From positions 265,958 through 329,957 of the forward strand of contig NMRB01000381.1 in the NCBI GenBank assembly GCA_002633025.1: 64,000 nucleotides of DNA, in the 5' to 3' direction. Under the pieces are notes generated by a model. That model did not search any database. It saw nothing but the letters and a program-made list of their open reading frames with translations, and had not been told where the DNA came from. The first letter of the stretch is position 1. Every line of letters begins with the position of its first letter. This DNA comes from Notospermus geniculatus (Eukaryota; Nemertea; Pilidiophora; Heteronemertea; Lineidae). Below, piece by piece: positions 21,914 to 35,103 of the stretch. The translations under genes and the position numbers were made by a program.

Positions 21914-23940
21914 GTAAGTACACTTTCTCGATCTTTTCATTTACCTTTTAAATTGTGGGTGTTCCCTTGATTCGAAATCCGAATCTAACCAACTTTCTCA
22001 CATTCAATGGTGGCGTTTAGAAAATCAAAGTCACCATATCAAAACTCTTCCCGGGAATGTTTTCCAGGTTTCGTACAGTTTCTGGTCCCGTGTACCACTT
22101 ACAATGCCAACATTGGGTGTTCATTTCAGTTCAATACACTTGTTACGGGCCTCAGTTGAGGAGCTTCCTGTCATGCATGTGAACCTCGCAAAATGTTTTG
22201 TAGAACATTTACGTGGGCATAGTTAGCCCATAACGAGCATTCATTTCTGACTGACCAACCTGACGGTTCCGATCCACTTGCTACTCCCGTTCTATCTATC
22301 AATATTGCTGTCAGCTTTTGAGATATACAGTTTTATCACAATGCAAATCGAGTAAAGATTTATTCACTCATTTTGTGTCAATTCACGGTTGTTGTGGAGG
22401 CAAATCATGCTATATGTCATCGCTTTCTGATCGATCTTCCGAATGTGAAAGTAATTGTTCGTGAGATGGCGGTTCAGCGATTGCTTATTGCTATGACACG
22501 CTAGCTGCAAATCGATCTCGTGGATGCGATTTTACAGAGGTTTGCCCTTTGGTATCCCAGGATCTCGGCGTGGCATTTTTTAATCTTCAGTTTTTTTAGA
22601 AAGGGTGCATCAATGTGGCGCAATGACTTTCGTCCTGAGCCCGGAATATTAGTATTCTGACTGTATAGATCCATAATGATGCCTTGTTTGCAGATATAGA
22701 TACTCTGAGAAGTCCTTTGTTCGAGTGGTTCCACCGTATTACATACAACAGGGCTGCGACGGTGTTTGGTTTCACCTGCTAATATGTTGTAAACAACACA
22801 CGTAATATGCATCATTCAGTAACCTATAGATCGTTTTGAATGATATACGACCTCTCGTTCTATATAAATAGTTCATTGTGCGTTTCATTATCAGTGTTTA
22901 CATCATTACATGTATGTTCATTGGTCTTAATGATGTTGAGTTCAAATGAAGCGAGATATCCTGGTTGATCATACTTTTGGCACTAATCTTAGATTCTCCA
23001 GCCACGGACCGTCTGTGCTCAGCCTCCTAATGAGGAAAGCGAATTTTTTGTTTGTCCCAACGCTCGCAGCGACGCCGTGTGGTGCTAGTAGGACGCCCTC
23101 CTCATTTATGACCCGTGCCAGAAAAAAAGAGTCGGAATGCGCACGAAAGAAGACTCAACATGACACCAGAGAACAACTCTAGAAATTGACACAGTCAAAT
23201 TTTATAATTGCCAATACTGAAATGAACAATCCGTTGGTGCACTTTGGGTCTTCTCACTCTCTGCGCATTCCGATTCATTTTGCTGGCACGGGTCACATTT
23301 GTAACCCGCAGCACAGGAGGCAACTTTCTTGCTCTCGGCAATCACAAAGAAAGAAACATTACCCTGTGTGCCTTTGTTTTCAAGAACTCATCCCTTAGGC
23401 TTGGGATATAATGTACAATGACAATGTTTCGGGACATTTTATCTGGATTCAGTATACATAATATGTACGAATGGCCGTATTAACAAGTTATCATGCGTTA
23501 TTTTGATGAGAAATTCCCTTGGTGACTTCTCAATATTGATACCATTGCCAGCCAAAAGATCTAAATGTTATTGCTGGAACCAAAACGCTTTTGGCCACAT
23601 TACATTCCATCTGAATAAGCTCCCACGAGTACACAGACCATATTTGTCTTGTAGATTATTTGCAAGTACAATTCCTATCATGATCAAATATCGCCCTCTC
23701 CGCCCATCGACGCCGTTATCGATCAGGGTACTTCACAAAATCAGGTTAACCTGCAGAACGGCTGGTGGACGACTTGCACTGACTTCTCCAAAACGAATCT
23801 TTCCCGTTGCACCATGACACGAGCCACATTGTGCACCATATTCGATAACGCCTGATAATTAACTTCATCAATATGCACCATCCCAAAGAGATCCACAAAA
23901 GGCAGGCATGCACTGCTAATTGCCTTGACTGTAGTTCACC
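21914..23940. other. Intergenic or intronic, no gene seen
   Basis: If 21748-21913 is an exon, this is its intron. The only repeat noted is 23058-23088, a 31-base near-copy of 2548-2578. Confidence 0.45.
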
Positions 23941-24291
23941 ATTCCTCGGTGCATCCACACAACCCCTGATACCTGCAGACTTCTCCATTCGTCGGTGCAC
24001 CCACACAACCCTAACAACTATTACCGAAAATGCACCATATCCACGGTGCACCCACACAACCCGATACCCGACTTATCCATTCCTCGGTGCACCCACACAA
24101 CCCCTGATACCCGACTTATCCATTCCTCGGTGCACCCACACAACCCCTGATACCCGACTTATCCATTCCTCGGTACACCCACACAACCCACACATACCCA
24201 AAATGCACCATTCCTCGGTGCACCCACACAACCCCTAATGGTTGACTCCACACGAATATGCACCATTCGTCGGTGCACCCACAACCCCTGA
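23941..24291. repeat. Minisatellite, 43-bp unit, about 8 copies
   Basis: The unit starts ATTCCTCGGTGCACCCACAC and continues AACCCCTGATACCCGACTTATCC. Two units are identical; the others vary in the 3' half and in length (40-57 bases). The frame read through it on the plus strand is a by-product of the repeat and not a gene. Confidence 0.9.
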
Positions 24292-24711
24292 TATTGGGCT
24301 ACCTGACATCACTATTAAACGATCCATCCCCCTGACACAGATGCTGACATGACCGCATAGGTATCACAGGGGATATCTGACTCCACCAAAACTCTCTTGG
24401 TGCAGGTGCTGACATAGGGTAATGCATCAATTGATGCTTTGCGGATGCGGGCGGTAGTGTTACACTGTTACACATCCGCTGTATCTAGTTCTGCTAAATA
24501 TAAATCTCCGATATTAGGTTTTGACAGAAATAGTCGGTGGCAGTCAGTGTTGTTTCTATAAATAGCCGGTATATTGACTTTGCTACCTGTGACAAGGTCT
24601 GATTACCGAGTGCCGCAGTTAAAACCAATACACAGCTGATCGATGCTACCTCGTCCCTCTAGCATAAGCTTGTTGACAATCGTATAACTGACATGCTATA
24701 AATGATATCTT

Positions 24712-24878
24712 TAGAATGTGGGGTTTTCTGTGAGGTCATACTCACAACCATATGGCTGACATCGTCAGAATTAGGGTGTCAGTTACGTCATACTCACAAC
24801 CGCATGGCTGACGTGGATGACGTCATTAGAATGTGTGGTTTTCCTGTTAGGTCATACTCACCAACATGGCTGACGTGC
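24712..24878. repeat. Minisatellite, about 58-bp unit, 3 copies
   Basis: Three diverged direct units each contain GTCATACTCAC and CATGGCTGAC, and begin AGAATGTG or AGAATTAGG. The units carry GACGTC words. Confidence 0.75.
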
Positions 24879-27800
24879 AGTGCACGTTCTGGTAATTTTG
24901 CAAAGAAAGAGTGTGAGCTGCGAGGAAGACAGCAAGCTGAACCTCGGACCGAAAAGGCACCCATAGGTAGTGTGTAGTTGTGCACGCTGCATCATCGTCT
25001 TCGTCATTTTTGGTTGGGACATTTGCTGGGTTAGACGTGTGTCCCGTAACTTTTTTGGCGTTGGCAAACGATTTAAAAGAAAGTCCATCCGGTTAACATT
25101 TCCTCTTCAATTGCAAAAAAGGTGCTTCCTTGTAATTGTGTTTCTTCAATTGACTTACCGGATTTGTCATAAATAAGGCATGTCTATATTTCACCATCTC
25201 ATCATTAAAGCCGGAAATCTTAGGTAGATTCTTTTTTCAGAACCTTCCAACCACTTTACAAGTAGATGCCGTTTATAGTATCAATGCTATATAAAGAGTG
25301 TCAGGTGCGGAGTGACTCCCAACGGATCGTTAATGGATCGGATGCGTGCCGGTCTAGAATTGATATAGAATGTCTGATAAAATGCTGGTGTCGTCCATTA
25401 CCGCCGTGGGGAACTTAATCTTGTAGCCGCCCACACGTAGCTATGGGCGACGTGCGGCGTGGTGTTCAACTTATCGGCGATAGAAGGAGAGACGGTGGCG
25501 CCACCACCCTTAGATACGCACAGAGGTGAAATACTCGGGGAAATACTGTGATGTGGGCCGCTGAGAGATCCACCTTTTCTCATTTTCGTTGTTGTCCTCT
25601 CCCAGACAATCATACGAGATATGGCGAGATACGACGAGATATGATCGTCCATCACTATCGCCATACAATGTGTGGCTCCTCAGACGACGACCATGTCAAA
25701 ACATCTCCCCGGCCACGTTATTCATGTAACACTATCAGCTGTCCAATTTCTCCAAATTTCGCCAATGCTGTGGTTAGTATGAAGCGGTTTTGCCTAATCA
25801 GACTGTATGCATTCATGAGGCTCTGTAGGGTTATGATCCCTATGATCAATTTAGCAGAGCTTCACTTCGGGACGAACTCAATCAGTAGAAATTTTCCAAG
25901 ACCTAAAGCCATAGTTGTAATCGTCCTCTCGGGTCGTTGTCATCCTGGCTTAGGCCAGCAGTATTTTACTACAGAGTCCATCCTGTCACAGACAAATTAC
26001 CAACATTGTGCCAGGCATTCAGTCTTCATCCTGACAGTTTTGCTTCACACTGTGCCTCTCCTTGCGCAGTGTTTCTGCCCTCCCTTCTGAAGCAAATCAA
26101 CTCTGTTGCCTTCGACTTCTGCCCCGAAACCATCGTCTTAGTCGTCTTCCAATAAAGTTTTGTGACTGGCTTTCCACATCATGGCGCATACATGTAGATT
26201 GGTTCCCGATCTCACCGGTAGGATTAAAAATAGTCTCGCGCATTCCGAGCCATTTTGTTCCGCAATGTTGCTCCACATAACACAGGTGGTTGCCATGATG
26301 AGATCAGATGAGCAATTCCCTTGACCAATCAGCAGCCAGGCGGCGAGTTAAAATTTGAAGTCGCTACTTTTGGAGCGCGAACTAAGACCTTCGAACAAGG
26401 TTGATGCTCTGTTGCACACGTAGGCTTATAGGAAAAGGCCAATGGCTGGTATTCATAAAAGTTAGCATTATGCATTTTCTTAAGATTTGCACAGCCACAG
26501 GTCCAATGTAAATGAACCACAAAACTTGAAGTAAAAACATTTCCTACCTTTTATGAATACATGTATCAGTCAACGTCTTCCGAATTACTGCTTTTGCATG
26601 TGACCACCGTGATGACCAGTTTGTACTTCTTCCCCAACCAGTTGGTTAACGGAAAATGCTTTGTTTGGGAAAAACAAAAAAGCATTTTCCGATACTGGTG
26701 GGCGAGGGGGAAGAATATTGGCCCTTATCAGCGCCGTGCAAAACACGTTTCAAAGCGGGATTACAATGAACTCTTCATCTCTGAAGCGGCCCACTCTCGT
26801 TTGAGAGTTGATCCCGGGAATAATTTGATAGTCGTAGCATCATCTTAAGAGAGTAATTTTACTCCTAATACAAGTTAATCTTTTTTGTCGTGCTAGCTGC
26901 CAATCAGCTGAATATCACGCTGATAATGATTGTCACTTTTCCTACGTCTGGCTATACACTCTTCCAAGAGTACTTCGCTAGCAATTGTGTAACACTGTTT
27001 ACTGGGTGGTAGCTGCCTGGAAATCGGCGGGTCGTATCACGGTCTTCTATCCCTAGTATCAATTACATAGCCGCGTTAGTTATTATCACCCCTCATGTTG
27101 CATACTTGGCCATTGTCTGGGACGAATACTTCGTCGTCTCGGAGTTGCTAATTGAGATGCAATGCGAATATTCGCTATTAGCATTGTTTGATAATCGCTG
27201 TCTCCTTGCCAAGGGAATCATAATTATTTACCTATTGAATAGGCGAGAAAGGTCGGATGACTCTATCGGATAAACAAGGGGCCAGAACCAGGTTCGTAGG
27301 ATGGGGTCAGACAAATGTCAACACGGCGAATGGACAGAACACGAGGACGTCAACAGGGCTGTGTAGGTTTTTTGTCTTGATGGGCATTTGGCTCTGGGGT
27401 CGGTCAAAACTGCACTTTTTGCCGTTTTCCTGCAAAAAACTGCATGAGAACACGTGTTTACGATGACGTTTGGGGGGGAATGAGAAAGATGGACTGGAGG
27501 TTTAGGCTACAGCGAAAAACGTGGATAGGAACAGTTCTACAATGAACAACACGAAGAAGAATGACAACAATGAGCAACGTGGACAAAAACTTAACAGTAT
27601 CCAAAATGGCCGCGAAGATTTAGCGCCGACCAATATGGAATCGTGTAAATCATGCAAACATGCTGAAATTGGCGGCAGTGTAATTTTGACCGATGATGCA
27701 TGGCTATAATTTAATATTCGTCCATAAAAACAAAGTAGCTTTCGCAGGCAATACGATGCCGACTGGGCGGGCATCAGAAGTACGCAATGTATCAAACGCT

Positions 27801-30000
27801 GGTCTCGAAGGGATCAATTATTCTGTCCATGGAGGTTTAGGGTAAGAGCGTATCTACCTCAACCGTGCATGAAACAAAGCATAATTAATCTTTAAAGCTT
27901 GGGATGGTGTTCATCGGGATTTTTTTAGTAACGCTGTCGTCGAAAGCAATAACGGAACATTAGGCGAGAGATTAATCCGCTCAGGAATTGAATGCTGACT
28001 TGTCCAACGTCTAAACGATGTGTTGCATTGTTGACATACTTTGATATCACGTCTGGCCGTAAGCTGTTCTCTTCTTCCCTTTGTGATAATGTCGGGGGTG
28101 GAATAGCCGAGAGCTGGACTGAACGTTATCAAAGAATGATGTTGAGTTATAGCTAACACCGCACTCGAATCCGATATCAAACACATTAGTTGTATGATGA
28201 AGCTGTCAGTATGGGCGAGACAACGTCGTTCCGCTATAAAGACCGATGAGATTGGGCATCCGTTTGGCGTTTGCCTTTAATTTGCCCGCCCACGCCCCTT
28301 CCGTGTTCGCCATTCTTCGCCGTTTATCCGTTGCTTCTTTGATTGCTAACCCTCATTGTCTTAGATCAAGTGGCAGGAAGCCGCAGCCGCAACAGCGATC
28401 CTCTACTTCAGTAGGTGTCACAGTCATGATCTCTTACGCCGTTGGCCAAGGAAGGTGAACTTAAAATGGTGTGGTAGAGCTAGCATCTCGGCGGCAATCC
28501 GTTGTTGCTTTCATAAGTCTAGATACCGGATACGGCAGCCTGGAAGGCAAGACAGTTATAAAGCCAGCAGCTGCCGTCGTCCAATCCCTATTTTCTGTTG
28601 TCACGAGCATGACTTCGGAAGCATTCAAATCCACGATGCAATCTCTCTCCTCTATTTTTCTCACCTGCATATAAGTAGCCAATGCACTAAGTGTGTACGG
28701 TCTATAGCTAGCTTCTGTGATGTGCATCTACAATCCTTTCGCTTGATTCCATCGTGCAGTGGTACATGTAGCCAGCATCATGGTATCGAAGAGCCATTGT
28801 TTGATCTAAAACGCCAAAGAGATTAGAATCCATAGACAGGCCCACCTTCTCAGGCATTGGCATCTATCATCATTAGCATCTAGCTGATGGGAGAGTGGAA
28901 GTGGAGGCCACAATGACCTCAAAATTTGGACAACATGTTGCACTCGTGCAGCCCGCAGTGAATGCGGGTGTGCTGACATACAGTACATATGTACCTACAT
29001 GATGTAGTACATGACGTGGCGAAAGTCAAATAGGGAATGTAAAACTGATCTGCTGTGTTCGGTTGTCTAAAAAAGGAATAAACAAGAGCGAAGCCAGTCA
29101 ATTGTCGATGGAAGTGGTGGAACGAGAGGTCAAAAGCTTGGCGAATTAGCGATTTGAACCGTTTGTTATTTGAAACTGACAAAAGAACTTGAGTAACTCT
29201 ATTCTAATGCAAATGTATATTTACGAGCGCGTAGACAGAACTACAATGTATACCATTAATGAGCAGGCGCTGGGAATTTGCTTGGGAGCGTTAATTTTGA
29301 TTTCATTGCTCACCATTTTGTCAGAAAGGTTAGGCAACTTTCTCAATGGTACTTGTTGAGCAATACGAATCTTATTAAAAAATAATAAGGAGATCGGATC
29401 ATGCCGTGATCATGAGCTTAGTCAAATAAAAACATATCCAGTGACTTGATGAGGAGCGATTAGACGATGTAGTATCCGCTGCGAGTTTTGACTTTTTACC
29501 GACTTCGCCCACTCCCTTACTTATCCCTATTTCTTTCTGACGTTTAGGCTTTTACCTTTGTCTGTATTCCAGCCTGACCGCCCACTGCCTCGGAATAGGA
29601 TCTCAGAGCACTAATGGAAATACGTTAACCATTAAAAGCCTGGTGATATTTGTGAGAATCGTATATACCACAGTGCGGTGCGGTCATATTGTGTTGTTAG
29701 CTCTAATTGTGGAATTGGGCTTCTGGACAGCTAGCGGTACATGTAAAATGGCGGTACATGTTCACGTACATTTTCGGTTGGGCTCGACCATTTTGGCTCA
29801 CATGTCAGTCAAAATTTGGTGACTGCCGTCAGTTGGATGGAAGCTACATGTTGTATTCAAAACTTGTACATGAAGCGTGTATATTTGAGCACGCAGAGCC
29901 GCCCTAATAGTGAAAGGCAGCTTTTGTCTCGATTTTTGATCAGCGGACAATAGACAATCAAAGTAACACTTCAATCTTGTAAATCTTGTAAGTCGGCCTA
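24879..30000. other. Gene-poor stretch
   Basis: Frames of up to 180 codons (25548-26090) occur by chance with no domain. A hairpin with 12-base arms, GGAAAATGCTTT against AAAGCATTTTCC, lies at 26651-26690. Bases about 26197-26230 share AGATTGGTTCCCGATCTC with the complement of about 46160-46200. The sequence at 27140-27240 and 29230-29420 is rich in TAAT and ATGCAAT words and could be regulatory, but nothing proves it. Confidence 0.45.
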
Positions 30001-30393
30001 CACTGTAGTAAACTCCCTACGCAGTTGTGAGTCGCGCCCCTTCGGTTTACTCGCTCTCCACAACTGCTTAACTTGGATGTGTTCGCCGCGGTTGGTCAAC
30101 AGATGGCGCTGAGCGAGTCGACCAATGAGAGCACCGAGCAACTGGTAACCAAGCTGGCCTGAGACACTTTTTCATTGGCCGAGCGGTTCGTAGCCATTGT
30201 AGCACAAGAACATCCGTTGCCAACGGGCCAAAGAGTTCTGAAAGCAGCGTGCTGATAGGCTGTAAAATTCGCGCCATGCCCTGACGCCATCTGTTGACCA
30301 ACCGCGGCGAACACATCCAAGTTAAGCAGTTGTGGAGAGCGGTAAACCGAAGGGGGCGCGATACACAACTGCGTAGGGAGTTTAACACTGTAG
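30001..30393. mobile_element. Foldback element with about 100-bp arms
   Basis: The left arm, from TAAACTCCCTACGCAGTTGT at 30008, is repeated in inverted form up to 30384. Both arms carry CACAACTGCTTAACTTGGAT and GGTTGGTCAACAGATGGCG. The spacer of about 170 bases is unique. No open frame of note is present. Confidence 0.85.
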
Positions 30394-31124
30394 GTAGAGT
30401 AGGTCTATAGGCCTAGCTATTACATAAGTCGAACATGCACCCACTCATCACGTGTGGAGATGCCGCCATAGTATGATGAACTTGTTAATACTTTTACCAT
30501 TTATCACTGAAGGGCACATTTTGCTGACACATTGTAGGTAGCTCCCACACAGGCGTATAGACAAACGGTAAAGAAATAGCAATAATACTAAACCCCCGGC
30601 TGACTATTCCGACATGGAGGGTTCCACCTGCACTATTAATCAATTTGATATTGCATTGTACTTGGATTAATCGAGTAATTAGTAATAAATCCAGGTTCAT
30701 TTTCTAAAGGTCGTGCTATGATATCAAAATCTATCGTTGCCAGCGAAAGGATAGGAAAGAAATCAACATTTAGTAGGGGTCATATTTCTAATACTTATTC
30801 CAGAGACGATGCTATCGGATGATACGAATTTATGGTTCTACAAAATGGCACAGACGAAAAGTGAGATAACCTTATACTACAATAAAGCTGTGATTGATTG
30901 GCGACATTAATGACTAACATAATGATGAGTTTTAGGAAATCGATATTTTCCGATATATTCTATTTTTATGGACGATGATCCAGGTACATACGGGGAGGAA
31001 GGAACCTTTACCGATACAAATTTCAACAGGAAGTAGACCCGTTTTGACAAAAAAACATCTGGCTTCATCTTTACGTCTATCCTCCCCAAAGGAGATACAT
31101 GTAGTAGCAGTCATTTTAGTAGAG
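30394..31124. other. Intergenic, no gene seen
   Basis: Nothing recognisable beyond short unsupported frames. Confidence 0.5.
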
Positions 31125-31238
31125 AGCTTCTGCAAGCGCCCGGTTAGGCCATACGACTACGTTTATCTATTGTTTGGGTGCACTCACACAATAGATAAAC
31201 GTCGTCGTAGAGCCTAACCGGGCGCTTGCAGAAGCTCA
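31125..31238. mobile_element. 114-bp hairpin element
   Basis: The arms are about 50 bases and nearly perfect, starting GAGCTTCTGCAAGCGCCCGG at the left and closing with its exact complement at the right, with a 14-base loop. The shape fits a small foldback transposon or MITE. Confidence 0.8.
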
Positions 31239-32672
31239 ATATTGTGTAATAACGACATACTATCCATTTTGGGAGCCCAGGCGTCAGGCATACTGACGCA
31301 ACAATACATGACACGTCATGTGATAACGGCCTATTGTCAGGCAACATGGGGGGTGTATGTTCTTAGTCTATATCATGTACAGATTATTAGAGAGACAATG
31401 ATGGTATTTTTGATTGAATTACACAATCCCAAATGTCGAGTTTCAGTGGTAGCCTACTGTAATATTTACATCATGGGGCCGTGCCTTATCTCCCGAAAGA
31501 CCGTCAACAACGCACCAATCCGGTGTTTCACGCAGGGAAATCACTCGTTCGATCAAAAATTAGCCGTGCTTGCTGTTCTGAATGTTTATTTTCACCCACC
31601 GCAATAGGTCGGGAGCCTGCCGGTGGACGCAGAAAACAAGTCTTGCATTTTCCGCTGGCTGGAGCAGGACAATGATATTGAGTGCAAATGTATATTTCTT
31701 TGAGATAACAATGCATGAGTCAATCTCAAAGACGAAGGAAGCGTTGCAAGATGGCTCAAGGCTACGACCCACGCACTGGAAATAAAATCTTGTGGAGTTC
31801 TGGTTGTATGAATAAAGGGCTTGTTCATAAAGAGCTGCACTTTGTACCACCCCCACAAGTGCATTTTTGTACAGCGGAAATGAAAAAAAGGGGAACTGGC
31901 TTTTATCGTCCCCATCCGCTGCAGTAGGTTACCAGTAGTTTACCTGCCGAGAGGTTGGCTCAGCAAACACAGCAAACCAGTTTACCATCTATACAAGCCT
32001 CGCGGAATAAGGGGCACACAAAAGACGAACTACGGCCACCCCAGCGATAACAAAGAAATACAGGGTAGACCAACTTATTTCCTATGAAATATTTGATGTC
32101 GTTAGGGTGACTGGGTAACCCTGTAGCATCCGAGAGCCTGGACTGAAGGCGACGTCCAGATGAGGCCTGTCACGTCCAGGCAGCGTGGCCGATGTTGGCG
32201 TACGGACCCGCGTACGGACGGACGATTTGATAGTAGCATTATACCACAGCTGCTTTATTTCAAACTCGACAAACGTATAAACCACGAGGGACCCAAACCT
32301 CAAGAATCAGCAGCAAACATGAACTTCAGACAACTTCAAGAAGACAACTTCACTCTCCTGTCCACTTTTCAATACTGCCCAAACAAACTCGACTCACATG
32401 ACTAACCTCACTCACATGATCCAGTCTAAAAGGCCCACGCCCAACACTGGTCTCACTGAACAGTAGGCACCCAATTTAGGGTTGGTCTCACACCACAGTT
32501 CAACCACAGCTGTACACTGCTTTGTGACAAGGCCCCAATAAGTTGATTATTGCCTTTGCATTCTTCAAGACGCATGNGAAATGATGTTTGTTTTGGATCG
32601 GCATACATGTAGCTTGGCAAAAATCGATACTCATGAAACAAAAGTTGCAATATTAAAGAAAGTTTCAAAATT
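31239..32672. other. Intergenic, no gene seen
   Basis: Several overlapping short frames at 31480-31930 occur on both strands without supporting features. A single N lies at 32577. Confidence 0.5.
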
Positions 32673-32972
32673 TTACTCATTTAATTCCCTCCGCACAAAA
32701 TCTCTTATTCTGCGACGAAGTGCTTCATCAGTGTGGCCATCATAAGTATTTCGCAATATCTGGGCAGGCAAGTCTCCTCGGACATGCGCAAGGACGCGAT
32801 GGTAATTATTCTGGTGAATGTGCCAGGCATTTCTGATGGCGTCTTTTTCTGGCTGTGTCACTGGCCGTATTACTATTCTCTCAGCCGTTTTGATGATGCA
32901 GCAAACACATGAATACAATATACTAGTACATACGCTGACAATGGTCGCAAAACATGTGACGTAATCTCCCTG
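32673..32972 (-). CDS. Candidate terminal exon, unknown protein
   Basis: The minus-strand frame is open for about 99 codons to a TAA at 32675-32673 and holds no ATG. The last 70 residues look natural and helical, with TQPEKDAIRNAWHIHQNNYH and a C-terminus ALRRRIRDFVRRELNE. A plausible splice acceptor is not obvious. It could be the last exon of a gene whose other exons are missing, possibly across the N at 32577, or a relic. I do not recognise the family. Confidence 0.35.
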   Translation of the reverse strand, partial: QGDYVTCFATIVSVCTSILYSCVCCIIKTAERIVIRPVTQPEKDAIRNAWHIHQNNYHRVLAHVRGDLPAQILRNTYDGHTDEALRRRIRDFVRRELNE

Positions 32973-32975
32973 CTA

Positions 32976-34882
32976 TCGAGCTGATTGAGTAGCGCCATCC
33001 ATGAATTAGATCTTGGCCAATAGACTGACAGACCTTATTACATTATGCCGAAGGCGTGGTGACGAAAATCATTCTCCAAGCGTGGGGTAGATTGGCGGTA
33101 GGGGCATTCATAGTGTTAGACTGTAGTATGGAGACATTTCGTTGGAGAATATCGTACTATACGTCGCCGCATAAGTAATTTTCGTCCGTTACGTCGCTTA
33201 GCTGCAAGATACCTTTTACGGCGTAAACTAATCGGACGAATTCCTACCATACCGAGAAGTTCTCGGCGGATGATTGATGCACCATCGATTTGTCCGGTCT
33301 GTGATATCTGGTCACTGTCTCCTTCGTCCTTGATAACCTGTACCTTTAAGAATGACGAGGCAGTTTAGATCCGGAGGTAATTGCACTCAAACGATCCTGG
33401 CATTTGGAACGTTGGAGATAAAGCATCCAGGGTCGAAAACATCATATTTGACATGCTCGATGTCGCGCCAAATGTCCTCCTGGGGCTCTCCACGCACCTG
33501 CCGGCACTATTAAGACAAGAAATATTGCAGCGTATATCCAGGGTATACACGATATCAAGACGAGTATGAAAGGAAATGCTTGTCTTTTGATCCGTGTCGG
33601 TCTTCTTTCGTTTATTATAGGCCCGGCTGAAATCGAGAGGGACACACTGGCCAGCGAACGAATTGTACCAGAAAACGGCAAAAAACCTTTTGTTGCAATT
33701 TGTTTAGGGTTCGGCCAATTTTTTTCGTAGATTGACTGGACTAAATGCATTTGGCTCGAAATCGCTTCGGAAATGTTCGGAAGAACTCGGGTCTCACGTT
33801 CAACACCAAAATAGTTCACCACAATGTAGTAACTAATGACTTTTCTACGGACTAGCAGATGATGAAATAAACTGAGCATGTTGAACATGATTTTTATATC
33901 ATCATAAGACGTACCTATTACGTTCGTCCAGGAATAAAGTATCAGTAAAGAATGTAGCCCTACCGGAGTTAACGGTGGTTGTGGTGGACTTTATACATGT
34001 ATGACGCTTCATGTACCTTGAAGAGTCCGGCTTCCAATCATGAGTGCATTGGCTGTTTGATGGATGGAGGCTGCCCTGAGGCCATATTAAGGTTAAGTGT
34101 TCAATAAAGATGGCTTTCATGAGCAACATTAGGCATTAGGAAGCTGTCATAAACTAACTTCTCGATTCCCTGGTCTCTCTGACCGCAGCACACTCTTGTC
34201 GATGATAAACGACAATGTAAGTTGCAAATACATGTAACTTGCTGATCTCTGCAGTGCATTTGTTGCTGTGGGCAACCACATGAAATCACAAAACCTCGAA
34301 AACACAAAACCTCGAAGGTTACTGACGAAAGGCCCAACAGTTGACAATATAACATCCCCCGCCAACATTGACCTATTGGACGAAGTCAACTCAAGTTGCC
34401 CTAGTTCCATTGACCTCCCCAGATGGTTTGTAAGAATTCCTTTGGCAGCGGCGGATCAGCGAAGGTACATGTAGGCTACGGAATATTCGGACAAATCCCG
34501 TGCACGCTAATTCACAACCAAAAAGGATGTCGAAATCTCCGTAACTCGGATTTTCGGAAGACGTATCGTTGCGATTCTTGTAATATAAAATTAGCTACAT
34601 ATTAACCCTTGATACCTGTTGAAGCTTCTTATCAGCATCCAAAGTGATCGCGCAGTAATGTGGTCCACGGTCCTTCTGCAGTGATTATTTAAAGTCCAAG
34701 CTTCATACACAATTTCCTTATTCTGTGCAGAAACTATGTTATATCCACGAGTAGGGCCTACAACGCTTTTTATTTGAAGAAAAAATGTTGAGTAATAAAG
34801 CAGATACAGCCCTTTGAACTTTGAAGTTACAGATTTTGTACCTTTGGAGAAAACTTTTCTTGTGATTACGATATGCTAATTG
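32976..34882. other. Intergenic, no gene seen
   Basis: The frame at 33442-33888 (minus) is long but shows no domain. AAACCTCGAA is directly doubled at about 34280-34315. No other structure was noted. Confidence 0.5.
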
Positions 34883-35103
34883 TATGCTAATGCAATGATG
34901 ACGTCATCTCAGGAAACCACAGACTTGACAGTTAACGGATAAGTGAATTTTTTTATTTATCATCAACTTTACCAAGTTTATCATAATCATATTCTGAACC
35001 CTCTCACAAAAAATCATTCTGGTATGTTCTGTATTTTCAGGAATTATTCGGAGATGAGTTATCTCATCTTCCTGAGATGACGTCATCAGGCATCATTAGC
35101 ATA
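34883..35103. mobile_element. 221-bp MITE with a CRE-like palindrome in each end
   Basis: The left end, TATGCTAATGCAATGATGAC, and the right end are inverted copies over about 33 bases. Both arms contain TGATGACGTCATC and CCTGAGATGA or its complement. The full TGACGTCA motif is thus carried twice. No open frame is present. Confidence 0.8.

Noticed and set aside
23873-24238. 121-codon plus-strand frame over the minisatellite
   Set aside because: Its repeated CTHTT and HPHN words follow the DNA repeat, which shifts frame between units. It is not a gene.
23941-24291. CRISPR-like array
   Set aside because: Units are contiguous 43-base tandem repeats with variable lengths and no unique spacers, in a eukaryotic genome.
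25548-26090. 180-codon plus-strand frame
   Set aside because: No domain, no splice signals and no natural-looking segments; a chance open frame of this size is plausible in 64 kb.
33442-33888. 148-codon minus-strand frame with hydrophobic segments
   Set aside because: No recognisable domain and an opposite-strand frame of similar quality; not supported as a gene.
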